64,000 nucleotides of DNA from Pararhizobium sp. IMCC21322 (GTDB taxonomy: Bacteria > Pseudomonadota > Alphaproteobacteria > Rhizobiales > GCA-2746425): positions 1,960,412 to 2,024,411 of the forward strand of contig NZ_CP132335.1 of assembly GCF_030758295.1 (NCBI RefSeq). Reading direction: 5' to 3'. Shown in pieces: positions 58,725 through 64,000 of the stretch. The translations under genes were made by a program, and so were the position numbers. The notes beneath the pieces were generated by a model that saw only the letters and a program-made list of their open reading frames with translations, ran no database searches and was not told the DNA's origin. Numbering within the stretch: the first letter of the stretch is position 1; each line of letters begins with the position of its first letter.

Positions 58725-59799
58725 GATTGCCCTGTTATCAGCTGGCGGCACAGGAGGGCATTTGTTCCCTGCAGAAGCTTTGGGTCGCGAATTGATCGCG
58801 CGTGGGTGGCAGGTGCATCTGGCAACGGATACCAGAGCAAGCCATTTCCTCAGCGGTTTTGATGGGATTGAAGTTCACGAAATCCGCTCGGCGACACCAT
58901 CCGTGTCCTCACCGATCAAGGCAATCAAGGCAATTGCGTCACTTGGGCTTGGCACATTGTCGGCGTTGAAATTGATTCGACGCATCAAGCCGTCGGTGTT
59001 TGTTGGCTTTGGCGGTTATCCAACTGCGCCGCCAGGCGTTGCGGCTGCCATTTTGAAAGTCCCGGTTGTGCTTCATGAAGCCAACGCAACGCCAGGCCGG
59101 GCAAACAAATTTCTTGCGCGCTTTGCCACAGCAGGCGCGCGCAGCCTTCCCGGACCCGCCTTTGCCAAAAAGGCGCGGGACGTAGAGACGGGAAATCCGG
59201 TGCGCGATGCCGTTCTGAACGCCCGAAGCCCCTTTATTGCGCCAGGATCCAGCGACCCCATAAAACTCCTGGTCTTTGGCGGCAGTCAGGGAGCACAGGT
59301 CTTTTCCACGCTTTTGCCTGCAGCTCTGTCCTTGTTGGATGACACTGTACGCAACCGCATCGAATTGACTTTGCAGGTGCGTGATGAAGACCGGCCTGCT
59401 TGCGAAGCCGAGCTTGCCCGATTGAATATCGTCGCTGATCTGGCCCCCTTCTTCAAAGATTTACCGACCCGTATCGCAGATGCTCATCTGGTGATTGCAA
59501 GGGCTGGTGCATCCACTGTTTCAGAACTGGCGGTGCTTGGGCGACCCTCGCTTCTCGTGCCTTATCCTTACGCTCTGGATCACGATCAGGCAGCCAACGC
59601 GGCGGTTCTGTCGGCAGCCGGCGGCGCTGAAGTCATTGTCCAAAAACAACTGACACCAGAAGAGCTTGCCAAACGGCTGACCGAGTTTGCGAACACGCCG
59701 GAACGGCTGGATACAATGGCCGCCGCCGCCGCCGCAATGGGCCGTCCTGATGCTACAGATCGTCTTGCTGATCTGGTCGCTGCAACCGCAAGGGCGTAG
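58717..59799 (+). CDS. murG: Lipid II synthase MurG (GlcNAc transferase)
   Basis: MurG adds GlcNAc to lipid I. The start at 58717 gives MPKIALLSAGGTGGHLFPAE, with the GGTGGHxxPA loop directly at the N-terminus. VGFGGYPTAPPGVAA, LHEANATPGRANK and FGGSQGAQVFSTLLP follow, then RAGASTVSELAVLGRPSLLVP and DHDQAANA, which bind UDP-GlcNAc. The 360-residue length is usual. The frame opens earlier at 58672 but that would overlap ftsW by 53 nt. It is followed by the largest internal gap of the cluster before murC. Confidence 0.97.
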   Translation: MPKIALLSAGGTGGHLFPAEALGRELIARGWQVHLATDTRASHFLSGFDGIEVHEIRSATPSVSSPIKAIKAIASLGLGTLSALKLIRRIKPSVFVGFGGYPTAPPGVAAAILKVPVVLHEANATPGRANKFLARFATAGARSLPGPAFAKKARDVETGNPVRDAVLNARSPFIAPGSSDPIKLLVFGGSQGAQVFSTLLPAALSLLDDTVRNRIELTLQVRDEDRPACEAELARLNIVADLAPFFKDLPTRIADAHLVIARAGASTVSELAVLGRPSLLVPYPYALDHDQAANAAVLSAAGGAEVIVQKQLTPEELAKRLTEFANTPERLDTMAAAAAAMGRPDATDRLADLVAATARA

Positions 59800-59822
59800 G
59801 TCTGCACCCAAGACCCTAGATT

Positions 59823-59841
59823 TGCCGCAATAATTGCGGCA
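59823..59841 (+). other. Hairpin in the murG-murC gap
   Basis: TGCCGCAA (59823-59830) and TTGCGGCA (59834-59841) form an 8-bp stem with a TAA loop in the 86-nt gap. No T-run follows. It may mark an mRNA processing point or a leader of the murC-murB segment. Confidence 0.7.
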
Positions 59842-59885
59842 TAAGCCGCGACAATAAAAATTCGCGAATCTGCCGGGGTATTTCC

Positions 59886-61295
59886 ATGAAGCTGCCACTC
59901 ACCATCGGGCCAATCCACTTTGTGGGCATTGGCGGAATTGGCATGAGCGGTATTGCCGAGGTGCTGCACAATCTGGGTTATACGGTTCAGGGCTCCGATA
60001 TGGCGGAGAGCCCGAATGTGCTGCGGCTGCGTGACAAGGGCATCATTGTCAACATTGGCCATGAAGCATCTCATGTAGATCATGCTGCAGTCGTTGTGGT
60101 GTCATCGGCGATCAAACGCGATAATGCTGAATTGAAAGCGGCGCGTGAGCACCGGTTGCCAGTTGTACGCCGGGCGGAGATGCTGGCCGAGCTGATGCGT
60201 TTGAAATCCTCCATTGCCATCGGCGGAACCCACGGCAAGACAACCACCACTTCGCTGGTCGCGACGCTTCTGGAAGCCGGTCACCTCGATCCAACCGTTA
60301 TCAATGGTGGCATCATCAACGCCTATGGCACCAATGCACGGCTCGGCGATGGAGAATGGCTGGTGGCAGAAGCGGACGAATCGGACGGCACCTTTGTGAA
60401 ATTGCCTGCTGAGATCGCAGTGGTCACCAATATCGACCCGGAGCATCTGGACCATTACGGCACCTATCAGGAAGTCAAAAATGCCTTTCAAAGGTTTGTC
60501 GAAAACGTGCCTTTCTATGGCTGTGCCGTCATGTGCACGGACCATCCGGAAGTGCAGGCGCTGGTTGGCCGCGTCGAAGACCGCCGTTTCGTAACCTATG
60601 GTGAGAACCAGCAGGCCGATGTTCGCTTTCTCGATGTTGAAGTGATCGACGGAAAATCCCATTTTCAGGTGGATGTGCGCAGCAGTTCCGGAGCGGTGCG
60701 CAGCATTGAAAATCTCATCCTGCCTATGCCCGGCGTTCATAATGTTTCCAATGCAACCGCTGCCATTGCCGTCGCTCTGGAACTTGGATTGACGGATGAT
60801 GAAATTCGCAACGGTCTTGGCCGCTTTTCTGGCGTAAAGCGACGCTTTACCCACACCGGAACAATTGGTGACGTGCAAATCTTTGACGATTATGCGCACC
60901 ATCCGGTTGAGATTTCAGCCGTGTTGAGGGCGGCGCGGTCTGCTGCCAAGCGCAATGTTGTTGCGGTGGTTCAACCACATCGTTACACGCGCCTGCAGAG
61001 CTTGTTTGAAGACTTCTGTGCCTGCTTCAATGATGCTGACACAGTGATTGTCGCGCCGGTCTATGCAGCCGGGGAAGAGCATATTGAAGGCGCTGATGAA
61101 AAAGCTCTGGCGGAAGGGTTGCGCATGCGCGGCCATCGCCATGTTCTGGAACTCTCTTCGTCTGATCAATTGGCGGAACTTGTCAGCCAGAACACCGAGG
61201 CGGGCGATCTGGTTATCTGCCTTGGTGCCGGCTCCATCACGAAATGGGCGTATGATTTGCCCGTTGGCCTGGAAGAAATCGGGGCGCACGCGTGA
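59886..61295 (+). CDS. murC: UDP-N-acetylmuramate-L-alanine ligase
   Basis: MurC makes the first peptide bond of the peptidoglycan precursor. The 469-residue protein opens with [20 protein letters not shown], the dinucleotide-fold signature, and has the P-loop [28 protein letters not shown] and [15 protein letters not shown]. It is the third member of the Mur ligase family in this cluster besides MurD and the fused MurEF. Its stop overlaps the GTG start of murB by 4 nt. Confidence 0.97.
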   Translation: MKLPLTIGPIHFVGIGGIGMSGIAEVLHNLGYTVQGSDMAESPNVLRLRDKGIIVNIGHEASHVDHAAVVVVSSAIKRDNAELKAAREHRLPVVRRAEMLAELMRLKSSIAIGGTHGKTTTTSLVATLLEAGHLDPTVINGGIINAYGTNARLGDGEWLVAEADESDGTFVKLPAEIAVVTNIDPEHLDHYGTYQEVKNAFQRFVENVPFYGCAVMCTDHPEVQALVGRVEDRRFVTYGENQQADVRFLDVEVIDGKSHFQVDVRSSSGAVRSIENLILPMPGVHNVSNATAAIAVALELGLTDDEIRNGLGRFSGVKRRFTHTGTIGDVQIFDDYAHHPVEISAVLRAARSAAKRNVVAVVQPHRYTRLQSLFEDFCACFNDADTVIVAPVYAAGEEHIEGADEKALAEGLRMRGHRHVLELSSSDQLAELVSQNTEAGDLVICLGAGSITKWAYDLPVGLEEIGAHA

Positions 61296-62248
61296 CGCAA
61301 TCTCTTGTAGAGCGCATACGCGGTGCGGTGCCTGATATCAGGGGCTCGCTGACAGAAAATGCTGATCTGTCGAAAATCACATGGTTCCGCGTTGGTGGCC
61401 CTGCAGAAGCCTTGTTCATGCCGGCAGATGACGCTGATCTGGCAGATGTCCTTGCCGCTTTGGGCGATGATGTGCCGGTTATGGTTCTGGGACTTGGTTC
61501 AAATCTTCTGGTGCGCGATGGCGGAATTACGGGGCTGGTCATCCGCTTGTCCGGCAAGGGGTTTGGTCAGGTTGAAGTGACCGGAGACCATACCATTCAG
61601 GTAGGCGCAGCCGTGCCGGATGTGCGGCTGGCAAAGGCCGCCGGTGAAGCGGGTATTGCCGGCTTTTCGTTCTATCGCGGCATTCCCGGCTGCGTCGGCG
61701 GCGCTCTGAGCATGAATGCCGGTGCCCATGGTGGAGAGACCAAGGATATTTTGATGGAGGCCCATGCGGTGGACCGTCAGGGCAATCGACACGTCCTTTC
61801 CAATGCCGATTTGGGCTATGCTTATCGCCATTGTTCTGCACCCAAAGATTATATTTTCACTAAAGCCATTTATCGCGGCACTGCTGGTGATCCAGCTGAG
61901 TTGCTGACGGAAATGGATGAAGTTGCTCGTTATCGTGAGGAAGTTCAGCCGGTCAAGGAACGCACTGGCGGCTCCACCTTCAAGAACCCGCCTGGCCACT
62001 CCGCATGGCGGGTCATCGACGAGGCCGGGTTTCGGGGCCACCGCGTTGGCGGTGCGCAAATGTCCGAAAAACACTGCAATTTCATGATCAATGTTGACGG
62101 CGCCACCGGCCATGATCTGGAAACACTCGGTGAAACTGTCCGCGCTGGCGTAAAAGCGCATTCCGGTATTGAACTGGAATGGGAAATCAAGCGGCTGGGC
62201 ACATTCAGGCCTGGCGAATCTGTGATTCCCTTAATGGGCCAGTCGTAA
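61292..62248 (+). CDS. murB: UDP-N-acetylenolpyruvoylglucosamine reductase
   Basis: MurB is the FAD enzyme that reduces enolpyruvyl-UDP-GlcNAc to UDP-MurNAc. The start is a GTG at 61292 within the murC stop. The 318-residue protein shows [66 protein letters not shown] and the catalytic-serine block [23 protein letters not shown] carries later conserved residues. It is followed by a 253-nt gap with probable promoter elements for ddl and ftsQ. Confidence 0.96.
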   Translation: MTQSLVERIRGAVPDIRGSLTENADLSKITWFRVGGPAEALFMPADDADLADVLAALGDDVPVMVLGLGSNLLVRDGGITGLVIRLSGKGFGQVEVTGDHTIQVGAAVPDVRLAKAAGEAGIAGFSFYRGIPGCVGGALSMNAGAHGGETKDILMEAHAVDRQGNRHVLSNADLGYAYRHCSAPKDYIFTKAIYRGTAGDPAELLTEMDEVARYREEVQPVKERTGGSTFKNPPGHSAWRVIDEAGFRGHRVGGAQMSEKHCNFMINVDGATGHDLETLGETVRAGVKAHSGIELEWEIKRLGTFRPGESVIPLMGQS

Positions 62249-62285
62249 CCTTTCATTAATCATATTTGTCAGTTCTTTGGTCACG

Positions 62286-62380
62286 GAATCGGTCTGATTT
62301 CGTGGCTTTTGGTACACAAATCGTAAATCAGTCACGCAATCTGCAATTCGTAAACTAAACTTTTACCTGTTCTTAACCAT
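62286..62380 (+). promoter_or_regulatory. CtrA-type octamer and GANTC site upstream of ddl-ftsQ
   Basis: The 253-nt gap between murB and ddl contains GAATC (GANTC type) at 62286-62290 and the octamer TTAACCAT at 62373-62380, 121 nt before ddl. The same octamer precedes ccrM. In Caulobacter the ftsQAZ region is controlled by CtrA, so a cell-cycle promoter here is plausible. The rest of the gap shows no gene. Confidence 0.5.
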
Positions 62381-62501
62381 GATGGGTTGGAACAGAGGTT
62401 CATAGAAGTTTGTGACGCGCCCGAAAGCGCATCGCTGAGGCAGAACCGCCAAAGAGAGTTCAGGCCCGATCTGATTTGGGTGAACGCGGATTAGGAATTG
62501 C

Positions 62502-63422
62502 ATGACGCAGGCAAAACATATTGCTGTTTTGATGGGAGGGTGGTCTTCAGAGCGCCCGGTCAGCCTTGCGTCTGGAAAACCCTGCGCTGAGGCCTTGCGC
62601 ACATGCGGCTACGATGTGACCGAGATCGACGTGGATCGCGACATCGCTTCTGTGCTCACGAAGCTCTCACCTGACGTGGCATTCAATGCGCTTCACGGTC
62701 CCTTTGGTGAAGATGGCACCATTCAGGGTGTTTTGGAGATACTGAACATCCCATACACCCATTCCGGCGTTTTGGGCTCGGCACTGGCCATGAACAAGGA
62801 AAAAGCAAAATTTGTGATGGGTGCGGCCGGCGTACCAATTGCTGATTCCAAAGTGCTGCACCGGCTGGAAGCTGCAAAGAAACATGTTCTGCAGCCGCCT
62901 TACGTTGTGAAGCCTGTCAATGAGGGCTCCAGCTTTGGTGTTTTGATCGTGTCTGCTGAAGCGGCTCATCCACCACAAGAGCTTTATTCCAATGAGTGGC
63001 CTTACGGCGATATCGTTATGGTCGAAAGCTATGTTGCCGGTCGCGAATTAACTTGTGGCGTGATGGGCAACTCCGCGCTGGGCGTAACCGATATTATTTC
63101 GCAGGGCAGCCCGTTCTACGATTTCGATGCCAAATATGCTGATGGCGGTTCCCGGCACATCTTGCCAGCTGAATTGCCAACCGATCTTTATGAGGCAATT
63201 CAGAACCATGCGGTAACTGCGCATAACGCCCTTGGGTGTCGTGGAGTTTCGCGGGCGGACTTCCGCTTTGACGAAGCGACAGAGGAATTGATCTGTCTGG
63301 AAGTTAACACCCAGCCGGGCATGACGCCGACATCGTTGGTTCCCGAAATGGCCGCACATGCTGGTTTCGACTTTCCTGCACTCATGAACTGGATGGTGGA
63401 GGACGCGTCATGCAATCGTTGA
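62502..63422 (+). CDS. ddl: D-alanine-D-alanine ligase
   Basis: Ddl joins two D-alanines for the pentapeptide that the MurF half of MurEF adds. The 306-residue ATP-grasp enzyme shows [20 protein letters not shown] at the N-terminus, [49 protein letters not shown] and the metal-site block [19 protein letters not shown]. All key segments are present. Its stop lies 13 nt inside ftsQ. It opens a probable new transcription unit after the murB gap. Confidence 0.97.
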   Translation: MTQAKHIAVLMGGWSSERPVSLASGKPCAEALRTCGYDVTEIDVDRDIASVLTKLSPDVAFNALHGPFGEDGTIQGVLEILNIPYTHSGVLGSALAMNKEKAKFVMGAAGVPIADSKVLHRLEAAKKHVLQPPYVVKPVNEGSSFGVLIVSAEAAHPPQELYSNEWPYGDIVMVESYVAGRELTCGVMGNSALGVTDIISQGSPFYDFDAKYADGGSRHILPAELPTDLYEAIQNHAVTAHNALGCRGVSRADFRFDEATEELICLEVNTQPGMTPTSLVPEMAAHAGFDFPALMNWMVEDASCNR

Positions 63423-64000
63423 TCCGCCGCGCCATGGGGCGTCCAGCACTTCAGCCAACTGTAACCGTGTTGGACTTTTCCTTCCTCCAACGAATGCTGG
63501 CAGCAGAGAAAACCATATTGCCGCGCGCACTGCGCAAACCTGTTCGCATGCTGTCGCGTCTGCAATTTGAAGTGCCGCAATGGATCGGGAAAAAAGCTGC
63601 GATCGGCTTGCTCGCATCAACTGCGGTCTATGGATTGATCATCGGGGGGCATGCCACCGCTCTGGTTGGGCATGCGACGTCTCTGACCGGCCTGAAAGTT
63701 CAGGAAGTGCGCATCAAGGGCCAGGTCGAAGCATCAGAAGGCGATATTATTCGCTCGCTGGATCTGAAGACACATGCGTCAATGGTATTGTTTGATGCAG
63801 CCGCTGCGCGCAGTCGCATTCGATCCATGCCATGGATCGAAGAAGTCAGCATTCGCAAGACCTATCCTGGCAGCGTTGATATCGTCATCAAGGAACGTCA
63901 GCCGTTCGCCCTGTGGCAAAGCGGAAAAGTCGTCTCCATTCTGGATGCGGACGGCCGGATCATAACCGGTCTTGAAGACAACAAATTTGCCTCTCTTGTG
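63410..64000 (+). CDS. ftsQ: Cell division protein FtsQ, N-terminal part (cut by window end)
   Basis: The frame starts at an ATG at 63410, overlapping ddl by 13 nt, and is still open after 197 codons. The N-terminal cytoplasmic part is about 60 residues, followed by one membrane segment ([18 protein letters not shown]). The periplasmic POTRA domain begins [20 protein letters not shown], and the start of the beta domain contains [20 protein letters not shown] and RQPFALWQ. FtsQ recruits FtsL and FtsB to the septum. A GGTGGAGGA stretch lies about 8 nt upstream. ftsA and ftsZ would be expected beyond the window. Confidence 0.95.
   Translation, partial: MQSLIRRAMGRPALQPTVTVLDFSFLQRMLAAEKTILPRALRKPVRMLSRLQFEVPQWIGKKAAIGLLASTAVYGLIIGGHATALVGHATSLTGLKVQEVRIKGQVEASEGDIIRSLDLKTHASMVLFDAAAARSRIRSMPWIEEVSIRKTYPGSVDIVIKERQPFALWQSGKVVSILDADGRIITGLEDNKFASLV

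Overview
The window reads as ordinary chromosome of an alphaproteobacterium of the order Hyphomicrobiales (Rhizobiales). Grounds: the ffh-aroQ-rpsP order, a CcrM-type GANTC methyltransferase, two IalB-family proteins, DUF2794, CoxF, a coxB-ctaD-ctaB-coxF-ctaG-ctaE cytochrome oxidase operon, and an alphaproteobacterial RNase P RNA upstream of the division and cell wall (dcw) cluster. I cannot name the genus. I saw no tRNA, rRNA operon, insertion sequence, prophage or CRISPR array. The content is overwhelmingly core.

Layout. 1-3125 (minus strand): TSUP permease, ffh, chorismate mutase and the start of rpsP. 3296-5189: a nucleoside hydrolase and a secreted metallo-beta-lactamase-fold protein. 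5371-9454 (plus): dapF-mtaB-ftsY-yciB, tightly coupled, with a 21-unit Pro-Glu repeat in FtsY. 9509-13155: DUF2794, a strong small-RNA candidate with its own terminator, GST, 1-Cys peroxiredoxin and aldo/keto reductase. 13156-21783: a repeat-rich OmpA-like protein, typA, argG, LysE exporter, rlmN and an IalB protein. 22512-29155: ECF sigma factor, DUF1232, pterin dehydratase, RluA-type synthase, PQQ-type sugar dehydrogenase, two small membrane proteins, tldD and a second IalB. 29683-36360 (plus): the aa3-type cytochrome c oxidase operon with heme O synthase, copper insertion and SURF1 assembly factors. 36551-46615: redox genes, yqgE, a membrane GGDEF/EAL protein behind a structured leader, GNAT, M16 peptidase, thrC, HAD phosphatase and a lipoprotein. 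46868-64000 (plus): ccrM, rnpB, then rsmH-ftsL-ftsI-murEF-mraY-murD-ftsW-murG-murC-murB-ddl-ftsQ, the last cut by the window end.

How the genes work together. The dcw cluster supplies nearly the whole cytoplasmic route from UDP-MurNAc to lipid II plus the septal machinery; dapF, far upstream, provides the meso-diaminopimelate that the MurE half adds. ccrM and the ddl-ftsQ gap both carry the CtrA-type octamer TTAACCAT and a GANTC site, which points to shared cell-cycle control. ffh and ftsY are the two SRP GTPases that deliver membrane proteins such as the oxidase subunits.

Most unusual features: murE and murF are one continuous reading frame; mraZ is absent from the head of the cluster; several intergenic regions hold nested inverted repeats that look like structured RNA (10165-10278, 41706-41833, 29248-29351, 17238-17331 and the ffh leader). 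I did not find a clearly new multi-gene system. The RNA candidates are the most likely undescribed elements.
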